Assembly: GCF_024171955.1 (NCBI RefSeq)
Contig: NZ_JAMTCS010000017.1
Location: 43,744 to 107,743, forward strand
Origin: Promicromonospora thailandica
GTDB taxonomy: Bacteria > Actinomycetota > Actinomycetes > Actinomycetales > Cellulomonadaceae
DNA length: 64,000 nucleotides
Direction: 5' to 3'
The notes beneath the pieces were generated by a model that did no database searches, was not told where the DNA came from, and worked only from the letters and a program-made list of their open reading frames with translations. Positions 1-8,611 of the stretch are shown here, piece after piece (position 1 is the stretch's first letter; the number at the start of each line of letters is the position of its first letter). The position numbers and the translations under genes are program-made.

Positions 1-540
1 GGCGGGCTGAGCCGCCTGCCGCGCGCGGTGGGCGGCCTGCGCGTTGCGGTTGCTGCACGTGGTGGAGCAGTACCGGCGCGACCGGTTGCGCGAGAGGTCC
101 AGGACGACGCCGGCGCAGTCGTCGTCCGCGCAGACCGCCAGGCGCGACAGCTCGTCGTCGCGGACGACGTCGATCATCGCCATCGCGGTCTCGACCAGGA
201 TGCGGGTGGCCAGCGGGGCGTCATCGGGCACGGCGTGGATGTGCCAGTCCTCCCGCGGGTGCCGCACGAGGCGGGGTACGGCGCGCGCCTCGGCCAGCAT
301 GTCGTTGACCAGGCCGGCGGCGTCGTCGCGGCCGGCTAGGAGCAGCTCGCGCAGCCGGGGCCGCAGCGCCAGGACGTCGCGCAGCTCGGCGGCGGTGCCG
401 TCGTGCCTGCCGGTGTAGCCGTGCCGCGTGAAGAACGCGTCCAGCTCGGCGACCGTCGTGAGGGTGACCGGCGGCTCCCCCGCGTTCACGAGCTCGACGG
501 CGGACCGGAGCGCCTCCGCGGTGTCAGATGCGAAAACCAC
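1..540 (-). CDS. CGNR zinc finger / ABATE domain protein (3' end cut off by window)
   Basis: This is a probable DNA-binding regulator of the ABATE-CGNR family. I read 180 codons on the minus strand from a GTG at 540 to the window edge with no stop. An in-frame TAA lies just upstream at 552-550, so no earlier start is possible. The N-terminal 130 or so residues match an ABATE-type helical domain. The C-terminal part holds the treble-clef zinc finger: Cys137, Cys142, Cys158 and Cys162 (C-x4-C-x15-C-x3-C), with the diagnostic C-S-N-R near residues 162-165, a variant of CGNR. The gene is divergent from the EamA transporter with only 38 bases between the starts, so the two may share control. Family members are usually about 180-200 residues, so little is missing. 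Confidence 0.85.
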   Translation of the reverse strand, partial: MVFASDTAEALRSAVELVNAGEPPVTLTTVAELDAFFTRHGYTGRHDGTAAELRDVLALRPRLRELLLAGRDDAAGLVNDMLAEARAVPRLVRHPREDWHIHAVPDDAPLATRILVETAMAMIDVVRDDELSRLAVCADDDCAGVVLDLSRNRSRRYCSTTCSNRNAQAAHRARQAAQPA

Positions 541-541
541 G

Positions 542-570
542 TTGACACATTACCCGGCCCACCCTACCGT
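542..570 (+). promoter_or_regulatory. Promoter of EamA gene, leaderless type
   Basis: TTGACA (542-547) and TACCGT (565-570) are separated by exactly 17 bases. The ATG of the transporter begins 8 bases after the -10 element, so the transcript should start at or next to the start codon and carry no ribosome binding site. None is visible. Confidence 0.65.
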
Positions 571-578
571 CAGGACCT

Positions 579-1580
579 ATGAGCGCAGTGACACCTGACA
601 CCGGCGGGCCGGTGGTGAGCGCGGCCGGCGCCGTCGGCCCCGCGCCCGCGCGCCGCCTGACCACCGGGCTGGTGCTGGCCGGCGTCTCGGCCGCGGCGTT
701 CAGCCTGTCCGGGGTGTTCGCGAGCGGGCTGCTCGACACGGGCTGGAGCCCGGGCGCCATGGTGCTGGCGCGGGTGGCCCTCGCGGCCGTCGTGGTGCTG
801 CCGCTCGGCATCCTGTCGCTGCGCGGCGACTGGGGTCCGGTGCGCCGCAACCTCGGGCTGATCTCGCTGTACGGCGCCGTCTCGGTGGCGGGCTGCCAGT
901 TCGCCTACTTCTCCGCCGTGCAGTACATGCCGGTGGGGCCCGCCCTGCTCATCGAGTACACGGCCCCGGCGGCCGTGGTGCTCTGGTTCTGGCTGCGGCA
1001 CGGCCAGCGGCCCCGGGGCGCGACGGTGCTCGGCGCGCTGCTGGCGGCGGCCGGCCTGGTGCTCGTGCTGGACCTGGTCGGCGGGGCCGGGGGCGCCATG
1101 CACCCGGCGGGCGTCGCGTGGGCCCTGCTGGCGATGCTCGGCGTCTCGACCTACTTCGTCATCAACGCGAACGTGGACACCGGCCTGCCGCCCCTGGCCC
1201 TCGCGGCGGGCGGCCTGACGACGGCGACCGTCGCGCTGGGCCTGCTCGGCGCGACCGGCCTCATGCCGCTGGAGTACAGCACCGCCTCGCCGGTCTACGG
1301 CGGCACGGAGGTGCCGTGGTGGCTGCCGATCCTCGGCCTCGGTGTCGTGACGGCCGCCCTGGCCTACGTCGCGGGCATCGCGGCGGGGCGCCTGCTGGGC
1401 CCGCGCCTGGCGTCGTTCGTGGGACTGTTCGAGGTGGTCGCGGCGATCGGCTTCGCCTGGCTGCTGCTGGGCGAGCTGCCCCGCCCGGTGCAGCTCGTGG
1501 GCGGCGTGCTGATCCTCGCCGGGGTGGTCGCGGTGCAGGCGGGCGAGAAGCGCGCACCCGCCGAACGCCCGGTGGGCTGA
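579..1580 (+). CDS. EamA/DMT family transporter
   Basis: This is an inner-membrane drug/metabolite transporter of 333 residues, the normal length for the ten-helix DMT fold. The protein has two EamA repeats of about 130 residues each. The first runs from the hydrophobic segment after residue 30 to about 165; the second ends with a hydrophobic GGVLILAGVV segment near 310-325. Each repeat ends with the typical conserved segment (for example LLGELPRPVQLVGG in the second). Substrate cannot be told from sequence; relatives export amino acids or related metabolites. It has a leaderless promoter and is divergent from the CGNR regulator. Confidence 0.9.
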   Translation: MSAVTPDTGGPVVSAAGAVGPAPARRLTTGLVLAGVSAAAFSLSGVFASGLLDTGWSPGAMVLARVALAAVVVLPLGILSLRGDWGPVRRNLGLISLYGAVSVAGCQFAYFSAVQYMPVGPALLIEYTAPAAVVLWFWLRHGQRPRGATVLGALLAAAGLVLVLDLVGGAGGAMHPAGVAWALLAMLGVSTYFVINANVDTGLPPLALAAGGLTTATVALGLLGATGLMPLEYSTASPVYGGTEVPWWLPILGLGVVTAALAYVAGIAAGRLLGPRLASFVGLFEVVAAIGFAWLLLGELPRPVQLVGGVLILAGVVAVQAGEKRAPAERPVG

Positions 1581-1623
1581 CGGCGCGGCCCCGGCTTCAC
1601 CCGCCTGCAAGAATGGGCGCACC

Positions 1624-4335
1624 ATGACGGCGCCCTCCTCCACCTCCGCGTCCACGTTCTCCGCGACCTCTCAGCCCGCCGCCCCGCGGCCCGCCGGGAC
1701 CCTGATCCCCTACCTGCCCGCGCCCACGGGCAAGGACCCGGACCCGGACGTGCTGTTCGAGAGCTTCAGCGAGTGGGCGTCGGCAGGCGGGCGGGCCCTG
1801 TACCCGCACCAGGAGGAGGCCCTCCTGGAGGTCATGACGGGTTCGCACGTCGTCCTCGCCACGCCCACCGGCTCCGGCAAGTCGATGGTCGCGATGGGCG
1901 CGCAGTTCGCCGCGCTGGCCGCGCACCGGTCCGGGCGCGGCGGCCGCACGTACTACACCGCACCCCTGAAGGCGCTCGTCAGCGAGAAGTTCTTCGACCT
2001 CGTGGCGGCGTTCGGCTCGAAGAACGTCGGCATGATGACGGGCGACTCCGCCGTCAACCCGGACGCCCCGATCATCTGCTGCACCGCGGAGATCCTGGCC
2101 AACCTCGCGCTGCGCCGCGGCACCAGCCCCACGGACGACGACGAGGGCATCGCGCAGGTGGTCATGGACGAGTTCCACTACTACGGCGACCCGCAGCGCG
2201 GCTGGGCCTGGCAGGTGCCGCTGCTGGAGCTCAAGGACACGCAGTTCATCCTGATGAGCGCCACGCTCGGCGACACGACGCGGCTGCGTGAGGACATCGA
2301 GGAGCGCACGGGCCGGCCCGTCGCGGAGGTCGCGGGCGCCGAGCGCCCCGTGCCGCTCACGTTCTCGTACGTGGTGGAGCCGCTCACCGAGGTGATCCAG
2401 GAGCTCGTGACCACGCACCGCGCCCCGGTCTACGTGGTGCACTTCACGCAGAAGGACGCCGTCGACCGCGCGCAGTCGCTGCTGTCCATGAACGTGGCGA
2501 GCAAGGCCGAGAAGGAGGCCATCGTCACCGAGATGGGCGCCTTCCGGTTCGGCACCGGGTTCGGCAAGATCCTGAGCAGGTTCCTGCGGCACGGCGTGGG
2601 CGTGCACCACGCGGGCATGCTGCCGAAGTACCGCCGGCTGGTGGAGCGCCTCACGCAGAAGGGCCTGCTCAAGGTCGTGTGCGGCACGGACACGCTGGGC
2701 GTGGGCATCAACGTGCCCATCCGCACGGTGCTGCTGACGAGCCTCGTGAAGTTCGACGGCGAGCGCATGCGGCACCTCAGCGCGCGCGAGTTCCACCAGA
2801 TCGCCGGGCGCGCGGGCCGCGCCGGGTACGACACCGTGGGCGAGGTGCTGGTCATGGCGCCCGAGCACGTCATCGAGAACCGCAAGGCGCTGGCCAAGGC
2901 GGGCGACGACCCCAAGAAGCTCAAGAAGGTGGTGCGCAAGAAGGCGCCGTCGGGCGCGGTGAACTGGACCGACGCCACGTTCGAGCGGCTGCGCGACGCC
3001 GACCCCGAGCCGCTGGTCTCCCAGTTCCGGGTGAACCACGCGATGGTGCTCAACGTGCTGGCGCGCGCGTCGGCCGGCACCACCGACCCGGTGGACGCCA
3101 TGCGCCACCTGCTGACCGCCAACCACGACACCGAGTCGCAGCAGGCCGAGCACGTGCGCCAGGCGTTCCGCATCTACCGGTCGCTGCGGGTGGCCGGCGT
3201 GGTGGAGAAGGTGCGGGTGCCCGACGCCGCGGGCCGCCTGCGCCCGTCGGCCCGCCTCATGGTGGACCTGCCGCGCGACTTCGCGCTGAACCAGCCGCTG
3301 TCCCCGTTCGCCCTGGCAGCCATGGACCTGCTCGACGTCGAGAGCCCGACGCACGCGCTCGACGTCGTCTCCGTCATCGAGGCCACCCTCGACGACCCCC
3401 GCCAGGTGCTCATGGGTCAGCAGAACAAGGCGCGCGGCGAGGCCGTGGCGGCGATGAAGGCCGAGGGCATCGAGTACGAGGAGCGCATGGAGCTGCTCGA
3501 GGAGGTCACGTGGCCCAAGCCGCTGGCCGACCTGCTGGAGCCCGCCTTCCAGACCTACCGCCGCAGCAACCCGTGGGTGGCGGACGCCGAGCTGTCCCCC
3601 AAGTCGGTGGTGCGCGACATGGTGGAGAAGGCCATGACCTTCGCCGAGACGGTGAGCGTGTACGGGCTGGAGCGCACCGAGGGCGTGGTGCTGCGCTACC
3701 TCGCCGACGCCTACCGGGCCGTGCGTCAGGTGGTGCCCGAGGAGCACCGCACCGAAGAGGTGCAGGAGATCATCGAGTGGCTCGGCGAGCTCGTGCGCGG
3801 CGTGGACTCCTCGTTGCTCGACGAGTGGGAGCGCTTGGCCAACCCGGTGGACGACGATGCCGACCTCGTGACCGACGGCGAGCTGGCCGACGCCGGCGCC
3901 GAGGCGCCCGTCCGGCCCGTCACGGGCAACCCGCGGGCGTTCCGGCGACTGGTCCGCAACGCGCTGTTCCGCCGGGTCGAGCTCGCGGCGCGCGAGTCGT
4001 ACGGACCCCTGGCCGCCCTGGGCGGCGGGTGGGACGCCGACGCGTGGGCCGACGCCCTCGACCCGCTGTTCGAGGAGCAGGGCGACGACGCGATCGGGAT
4101 CGGCCCGGAAGCCCGTTCGGCCGCGCTGCTCACGATCCTGGAGCCCGGCGCGGAGCTGCCCGCGGGCGCGGGCGGCGAGGGTGGGCGCGTGGAGCCCGGC
4201 ACGTGGTGGGTACGGCAGGTGCTCGACGACGCCGACGCGAACCGCGACTGGGCTATCACCGCGCAGGTCGACCTCGCGGCGAGCGACGAGGCGGGCGAGG
4301 TCGTGCTGACGGTGCTCGAGGTCGGACAGATCTGA
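1624..4335 (+). CDS. DEAD/DEAH-box RNA helicase with DUF3516 C-terminal domain
   Basis: This is a superfamily 2 helicase of 903 residues. It has Walker A ATPTGSGKS at about 79-87, motif II DEFH at 182-185, the SAT motif (LMSATLGD) and motif VI QIAGRAGRAG, so the ATPase and helicase core is complete. The C-terminal 450 residues correspond to DUF3516, found with Ski2/Mtr4-like actinobacterial helicases; RNA remodelling is the likely job, but the substrate is unknown. The start ATG lies 43 bases after the EamA stop. A weak -10-like AAGAAT (1609-1614) ends nine bases upstream, so the message may be leaderless. Confidence 0.92.
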   Translation: MTAPSSTSASTFSATSQPAAPRPAGTLIPYLPAPTGKDPDPDVLFESFSEWASAGGRALYPHQEEALLEVMTGSHVVLATPTGSGKSMVAMGAQFAALAAHRSGRGGRTYYTAPLKALVSEKFFDLVAAFGSKNVGMMTGDSAVNPDAPIICCTAEILANLALRRGTSPTDDDEGIAQVVMDEFHYYGDPQRGWAWQVPLLELKDTQFILMSATLGDTTRLREDIEERTGRPVAEVAGAERPVPLTFSYVVEPLTEVIQELVTTHRAPVYVVHFTQKDAVDRAQSLLSMNVASKAEKEAIVTEMGAFRFGTGFGKILSRFLRHGVGVHHAGMLPKYRRLVERLTQKGLLKVVCGTDTLGVGINVPIRTVLLTSLVKFDGERMRHLSAREFHQIAGRAGRAGYDTVGEVLVMAPEHVIENRKALAKAGDDPKKLKKVVRKKAPSGAVNWTDATFERLRDADPEPLVSQFRVNHAMVLNVLARASAGTTDPVDAMRHLLTANHDTESQQAEHVRQAFRIYRSLRVAGVVEKVRVPDAAGRLRPSARLMVDLPRDFALNQPLSPFALAAMDLLDVESPTHALDVVSVIEATLDDPRQVLMGQQNKARGEAVAAMKAEGIEYEERMELLEEVTWPKPLADLLEPAFQTYRRSNPWVADAELSPKSVVRDMVEKAMTFAETVSVYGLERTEGVVLRYLADAYRAVRQVVPEEHRTEEVQEIIEWLGELVRGVDSSLLDEWERLANPVDDDADLVTDGELADAGAEAPVRPVTGNPRAFRRLVRNALFRRVELAARESYGPLAALGGGWDADAWADALDPLFEEQGDDAIGIGPEARSAALLTILEPGAELPAGAGGEGGRVEPGTWWVRQVLDDADANRDWAITAQVDLAASDEAGEVVLTVLEVGQI

Positions 4336-4347
4336 CTTTGCCGCTCG

Positions 4348-4376
4348 TTTACCTTTCTTCGGGCTTGGCGTAAACT
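4348..4376 (+). promoter_or_regulatory. Promoter of secreted SGNH hydrolase
   Basis: TTTACC (4348-4353) and TAAACT (4371-4376) are spaced by 17 bases in an unusually AT-rich patch. The coding start follows 60 bases later with an ACAGGAG ribosome binding site (4424-4430), so this transcript has a true leader, unlike many neighbours. Confidence 0.55.
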
Positions 4377-4435
4377 CCTTTTAATTGAGTTCCGGTCAGC
4401 AGCGCCACGAGCGCTGCCTGGACACAGGAGTGCCA

Positions 4436-5686
4436 ATGACGACGCACCTGCGCACGCTCGCCCACCTCACCCTCGGTCTCCTCACCACCGCCGCCCTCGT
4501 CGCCACCGCGACACCGGCGCCGGCCCTCGCTCCCCCGCTCGCCGCCGACGGACCTGGTGTCGGCGCGCCCTGGGTCGTCACGCTCGGCGACTCCTACATC
4601 TCCGGCGAGGCCGGCCGCTGGGCCGGGGCCTCCAACCGTGACTACCGCCGCGCCGACGCCCTCGGCGCGAGCGCCTACCACGACAACCCGGGCGGCACGG
4701 GCGAGCTCATCCCCCGCTGCCACCGGGCGTCGTCCGCCGAGGCCTACATCGGCGGCGGCGTCAACGGGCTCAACCTCGCGTGCAGCGGCGCGAAGACCGC
4801 CACCTCGGCCGGCTCGAACTTCAAGCCCGGCATCGACTTCTGGAGCGGCTCGGCCGGCAAGGGGCAGGCGCTCATGCTCCAGGAGGCGGCCGCCACGCGG
4901 AACGTGCGCATGGTGGTGGTCTCGATCGGCGGCAACGACTTCGGGTTCGCGAGCGTGGTCCAGACGTGCGTGGTCAACTTCCTCACCTCGCCGTCGTGGT
5001 GGAAGAACTACTGCCACGACGACAGCTCCGTGGCCGCGGCCTTCACCCCCGCCAACGTCGCCGCCGTCCGCGCCCGGGTGGCCCAGGCGCTCGGCAACGT
5101 CGCCACCGCCATGAGCAACGCCGGGTACCGCGCCGACCAGTGGACCCTCGTGGTGCAGACCTACCCGTCGCCCGTGCCGAACGGTTCCGGGTTCCGCTAC
5201 TCCGAGTCCGGGTACACGCGCCAGTCCACGGGCGGGTGCGGGCTCTGGAACCGGGACGCCGACTGGGCCAACGCCACGGTGCTGCCCACCATCAACGGGG
5301 CTCTGCTCGGCGCCGCCTCCGACGTCGGGCTGCCCAACGTGCGCACGCTCGACATGACGCACGCGTTCGACGGCAAGCGGCTGTGCGAGCAGGGCGTCGG
5401 CCTCTACGAGGAGGTCGGCCTGGCCGACTGGCGCACGCCCGGCGCCGTGGACCGCACCGAGTGGGTCAACCAGATCCGCACGGTCAGCACCATCGGCGAC
5501 TCGCCCTACTACGTCCAGGAGTCGCTGCACCCCAGCTACTGGGGTCAGCTCGCCATGCGCAACTGCCTGCGCCAGGTGTGGAACTCGGGGGCCCCGCGCA
5601 GCGGGAGCTGCACCGTCGGCGACCTCGGCACGGCCCGCCTGACCCCGACGGGCGAACCGGCGATGCACCTGACCCCCCTGCCCTAG
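4436..5686 (+). CDS. Secreted SGNH/GDSL-type hydrolase (lipase/esterase-like)
   Basis: This is an exported esterase or lipase of the SGNH fold, 416 residues from the ATG at 4436. I prefer that start over in-frame codons from 4385 because of the ACAGGAG site five bases upstream and because it puts the signal peptide first. Residues 1-30 form a signal peptide (Leu/Ala-rich core, Ala-x-Ala region). Block I is GDSYISGEA with nucleophile Ser53; block III is the GGND motif in VSIGGNDFGF; block V has the catalytic His in LHPSYWGQ. Paired cysteines are consistent with a secreted fold. The substrate is unknown; Streptomyces relatives hydrolyse lipids or acyl esters. The gene ends in a repeat element that may terminate transcription. 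Confidence 0.88.
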   Translation: MTTHLRTLAHLTLGLLTTAALVATATPAPALAPPLAADGPGVGAPWVVTLGDSYISGEAGRWAGASNRDYRRADALGASAYHDNPGGTGELIPRCHRASSAEAYIGGGVNGLNLACSGAKTATSAGSNFKPGIDFWSGSAGKGQALMLQEAAATRNVRMVVVSIGGNDFGFASVVQTCVVNFLTSPSWWKNYCHDDSSVAAAFTPANVAAVRARVAQALGNVATAMSNAGYRADQWTLVVQTYPSPVPNGSGFRYSESGYTRQSTGGCGLWNRDADWANATVLPTINGALLGAASDVGLPNVRTLDMTHAFDGKRLCEQGVGLYEEVGLADWRTPGAVDRTEWVNQIRTVSTIGDSPYYVQESLHPSYWGQLAMRNCLRQVWNSGAPRSGSCTVGDLGTARLTPTGEPAMHLTPLP

Positions 5687-5697
5687 CCTGACCCGCC

Positions 5698-5810
5698 GAC
5701 TGCAGACTTCCTCACCCCAGCCCCGCTGACTGCAGAGTTCCTCCCCGCGGAGCCCGCACACCCCGGAAGGAACTCTGCAGTCGGCGCGCGGCGGGAGGAA
5801 CTCTGCAGTC
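5698..5810. repeat. Four-copy inverted repeat with CTGCAG core
   Basis: Four copies of a 16-base unit, consensus GACTGCAGAGTTCCTC, fill the gap between two convergent genes. Two are in forward orientation (5698-5713 with one mismatch, and 5728-5743) and two are inverted (5767-5782 with one mismatch at its edge, and 5795-5810). The outer arms extend to CGCCGACTGCAG and its complement. Each unit is a six-base palindrome with a one-sided tail. The whole can fold into nested hairpins and may act as a bidirectional terminator or a REP-like element. Confidence 0.8.
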
Positions 5811-5847
5811 GGCGCCGGCCCGCGGGGTCCGCCGGGGCTTTCCGCTG

Positions 5848-6606
5848 TCAGGTCAGCAGGGTCACCAGGCCGCGGGTCAGGGTCGCCAGGCCGCCCACGT
5901 AGGCGAGCGCCACCAGTACCCGCCGGGTGGCGCTCGCCGAGACCCGGCCGGCCAGCAGCTCGCCCACCCAGACGCCGCCGAACAGCGCGGCACCCACGAC
6001 CAGCCAGGCCCACCAGGCCAGGGGCGGCAGGACGACGTCGGCCACGGTCACCTTCGCGACCACCGCGGCCACCGCGTTGGTCATGAAGAACGGCTGCGCC
6101 GTGGCGGCGAACGCGCGCGGGTCCCACCGGTCGAGCACGGAGTACACGGCCAGCGGCGGTCCGCCGATGCCCGCGGCCACGCTGCCGAACCCGCTGGCCA
6201 CGCCGGTCACGAGCAGCGGCCACCGGGCGTGCTCCGGGAACGGGCGGCGCGCACCGCGCAGCCGGTTGGTGACCAGGGCCAGCGTCATCGCGACCACGAC
6301 CACCAGGCCCACCACGATCTCCAGGGTGGCCGGGCTCGCGTCGCGCATGAGGAACGCGGCGGGCACGCTCGTGCTGACCGACGCCGCGACCAGCCACGCG
6401 TACCGCCGCCAGTCGACGCCGGAGAGCATGCGCCAGAGCACGACCAGCGCCATCACCGCGCCCACGGCGTTGACGAACAGGACCCCCTCCCGTGCCCCGA
6501 GCAGCAGCACGATGAACGGACCGGCCACGAGGCCGAACCCCATCCCTGCCACCCGCTGGAGAGCGCCGCCGAACAGGATGGCCAGGACGAGAAGGAGGAG
6601 GAGCAC
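5848..6606 (-). CDS. TauE/SafE-family sulfite/anion permease
   Basis: This is a membrane permease of 252 residues, typical of the TauE/SafE family, which exports sulfite, sulfoacetate or similar organosulfur anions. About eight hydrophobic segments are visible, with the family's two-fold arrangement and a conserved glycine-rich GxGSVAAGIGGPPLAVY segment after the middle of the protein. The GTG start at 6606 is supported by TAGCGT (6613-6618) ending six bases upstream, a leaderless arrangement. No sulfur-metabolism neighbour is present, so the substrate is open. Confidence 0.87.
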   Translation of the reverse strand: MLLLLLVLAILFGGALQRVAGMGFGLVAGPFIVLLLGAREGVLFVNAVGAVMALVVLWRMLSGVDWRRYAWLVAASVSTSVPAAFLMRDASPATLEIVVGLVVVVAMTLALVTNRLRGARRPFPEHARWPLLVTGVASGFGSVAAGIGGPPLAVYSVLDRWDPRAFAATAQPFFMTNAVAAVVAKVTVADVVLPPLAWWAWLVVGAALFGGVWVGELLAGRVSASATRRVLVALAYVGGLATLTRGLVTLLT

Positions 6607-6722
6607 GCCCCCACGCTAACCGCGTAGTTTCCGACCGGGCTCCTCGGGATTCACCCCGGGGAACGAGATCCGCACCGCGAGACCGGTGCGCCCCGGCGCC
6701 ACCGGCACGGCACAATCGCGTC

Positions 6723-7229
6723 GTGGCCAAGAACTCGAAGTCCGCCCGCGCCAGCCACGGGACGCCCGCCGTCGTGGCGCTGGAGAAGTCCGGGCTGCCG
6801 CACACGCTGCACCCCTACGAGCACGACCCGGCGAGCGACCTGAGCTACGGCATGGAGGCCGCCCAGGCGATCGGCGCCGACCCGGCCCAGGTGTTCAAGA
6901 CGCTGCTGGCCGACGTCGACGGGAAGCTCGTGGTGGGCATCGTGCCCGTGGACCGCAAGCTGGACCTCAAGGCCCTGGCCCGCGCGGCGGGCGGCAAGAA
7001 GGCGGCGATGGCCGAGCCCGCGGCCGCCGAGCGCGCGACGGGGTACGTGGTGGGCGGCATCTCGCCGCTGGGTCAGAAGACGCGGCACACGACGGTGCTC
7101 GACGAGTCGGCCCAGGCGTACGACGTCGTGTACGTCTCGGGCGGACGGCGCGGGCTCGACGTCGGCCTCGCGCCGGCCGACCTGCTCGCCCTGACGGGCG
7201 GGACGACGGCGCCGATCGCCCGCGACTGA
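6723..7229 (+). CDS. ybaK: Cys-tRNA(Pro)/aminoacyl-tRNA deacylase, YbaK/EbsC
   Basis: This is an editing hydrolase of 168 residues that clears Cys-tRNA(Pro). It is a single YbaK/ProRS-associated domain. Visible marks are the central KTLLADVDGKLVVGIVP strand region and the later GGISPLGQK loop, with Lys and Gly residues typical of the deacylase pocket. The GTG start at 6723 follows CACAAT (6711-6716) by six bases, suggesting a leaderless message. Length is normal (about 155-170 residues). Confidence 0.9.
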   Translation: MAKNSKSARASHGTPAVVALEKSGLPHTLHPYEHDPASDLSYGMEAAQAIGADPAQVFKTLLADVDGKLVVGIVPVDRKLDLKALARAAGGKKAAMAEPAAAERATGYVVGGISPLGQKTRHTTVLDESAQAYDVVYVSGGRRGLDVGLAPADLLALTGGTTAPIARD

Positions 7230-7259
7230 TCCGCGGGCCGGCGCCGTCGAGGCCCGGGG

Positions 7260-7673
7260 TCAGGCCGCGGCGACCTGCTTGCGGTAGGTGGGCAGCAGCG
7301 CGTCGCTGGAGACGATCTGCTTGCCGAGCGGCATGAGCGAGACCGGGATGAGCTTGAGGTTGGCCCACGCCATCGGGATGCCGATGATCGAGATGACCAG
7401 CGGAATCGCGGTGATCACGTGCCCGAGCGCCAGCCACCAGCCGGCCACGATCACCCAGATCACGTTGCCGATCAGGGCGAGCGCGCCGGAGCGCGGGCTC
7501 TCGACCACCTCGCGCCCGAACGGCCACAGGGCGTACCCCGCGATGCGGAAGGACGCGATGCCGAACGGGATGGTGACGATGAGCAGGCAGCAGATGATCC
7601 CCGCGAGCATGTAGCCGACCCACAGCCCGAAGCCCGCGAAGATGACCCAGATGATGTTCAGCAGCGTCTTCAT
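7260..7673 (-). CDS. YccF domain-containing inner-membrane protein
   Basis: This is a small integral membrane protein of 137 residues with two YccF repeats, each of the form hydrophobic helix, short polar turn and IPFGIA or IPMAWA signature followed by a second hydrophobic stretch. The repeat signature occurs near residues 35-45 and again near 100. The ATG at 7673 is preceded by GAAAGGA eight bases upstream; longer reading upstream is possible but has no such support. Its function is unknown in the family. It is convergent with ybaK, with 30 bases between the stops. Confidence 0.88.
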   Translation of the reverse strand: MKTLLNIIWVIFAGFGLWVGYMLAGIICCLLIVTIPFGIASFRIAGYALWPFGREVVESPRSGALALIGNVIWVIVAGWWLALGHVITAIPLVISIIGIPMAWANLKLIPVSLMPLGKQIVSSDALLPTYRKQVAAA

Positions 7674-7812
7674 GGACCCATCCTTTCGCAGTCCGGGGGG
7701 CTCTCGGTACCGGGAACCCCCTGACCCGACCCTGAACCCCCGGGCGCGCGCCCGCCACCCGTGGCGCCGGGCCGGTCGCGGCGCTGCGGGCGGCCCGAAA
7801 TAGACTCGCCCC

Positions 7813-8586
7813 GTGCCCGACCAGCCGCAGCCCTCGCTCCCCTCAGGATCCTCCGTCGCCGAGCGCCTCGCCGCCGTGCGGGCCCGCATCGCCGCGGCCG
7901 CCGACGCCGCCGGGCGGGACCCGGGCGAGGTGCGCCTGCTCGTCGCGACGAAGACGCAACCCGCCGAGGCCGTGCTCGAGGCGCTGGCGGCGGGTGTCGA
8001 CCTGATCGGCGAGAACCGCGTGCAGGAGCTGGTGGCGAAGGCCCCGGCGGTGGCCGACCGGGTCGCGGACGGCTCGCTGGAGGTGCACATGATCGGTCAC
8101 CTGCAGCGCAACAAGATCAACCAGGTGCTGGCCACGGCCACGGGCCTGGAGACGCTCGACTCGCTCGACCTCGCGCGCGCCATCTCCGACCGGTGCGTGC
8201 GCGACGACCGCACCGGCGACCGCGCGCTGGACGTGATGGTGCAGGTCAACGTCACGGGCGAGGCGAGCAAGTCCGGCGTCGTCCCGGCGGACGCCGGCGC
8301 GCTGGCCACCGCCGTCGCCGCCCTGCCGGGCCTGCGGCTCACCGGGTTCATGACCATCGGCGCGCGCCTGGACGACACGTCCGAGCAGACCGTGCGCGCC
8401 GGCTTCGCCCGCCTGCGTGCCGTCCGGGACGAGGTCGTCGCGTCCGGTGCGCCGGGCACGGCGGGCGCGACGGCCCTGTCCATGGGCATGACCGGCGACC
8501 TGCACCTGGCCGTCGCGGAGGGCGCCACGGTGGTCCGCGTCGGCACGGCGGTCTTCGGCCCGCGCCCCACCCAGCCCGCGAGGTAG
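7813..8586 (+). CDS. YggS-family pyridoxal phosphate homeostasis protein
   Basis: This is a PLP-binding protein of the alanine racemase N-terminal fold that buffers and delivers PLP (YggS/PROSC/PLPBP). The chain has 257 residues. The PLP Schiff-base lysine is Lys47 in VATKTQP, followed by the family signature GENRVQEL; HMIGHLQRNK and the phosphate-binding SMGMTGD loop near the C-terminus are also intact. The GTG start at 7813 lies six bases after TAGACT (7801-7806), a leaderless arrangement. In many actinobacteria this gene sits in the ftsZ region; here it stands alone, convergent with murQ. Confidence 0.92.
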   Translation: MPDQPQPSLPSGSSVAERLAAVRARIAAAADAAGRDPGEVRLLVATKTQPAEAVLEALAAGVDLIGENRVQELVAKAPAVADRVADGSLEVHMIGHLQRNKINQVLATATGLETLDSLDLARAISDRCVRDDRTGDRALDVMVQVNVTGEASKSGVVPADAGALATAVAALPGLRLTGFMTIGARLDDTSEQTVRAGFARLRAVRDEVVASGAPGTAGATALSMGMTGDLHLAVAEGATVVRVGTAVFGPRPTQPAR

Positions 8587-8611
8587 CCAGCGGGGGCGCG
8601 GCGCTACCTCG
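8579..8611. terminator. Bidirectional hairpin between yggS-like gene and murQ
   Basis: CGAGGTAGC (8579-8587) pairs perfectly with GCTACCTCG (8603-8611) across a 15-base loop. The stems contain both stop codons of the two convergent genes. There is no U-run on either side, so efficiency is uncertain. Confidence 0.55.

Noticed and set aside
4349..6805. 818-codon minus-strand frame over the SGNH hydrolase and TauE genes
   Set aside because: Arg/Gly/Ala-rich shadow with no motif; it overlaps two genes with clear signatures and a repeat element.
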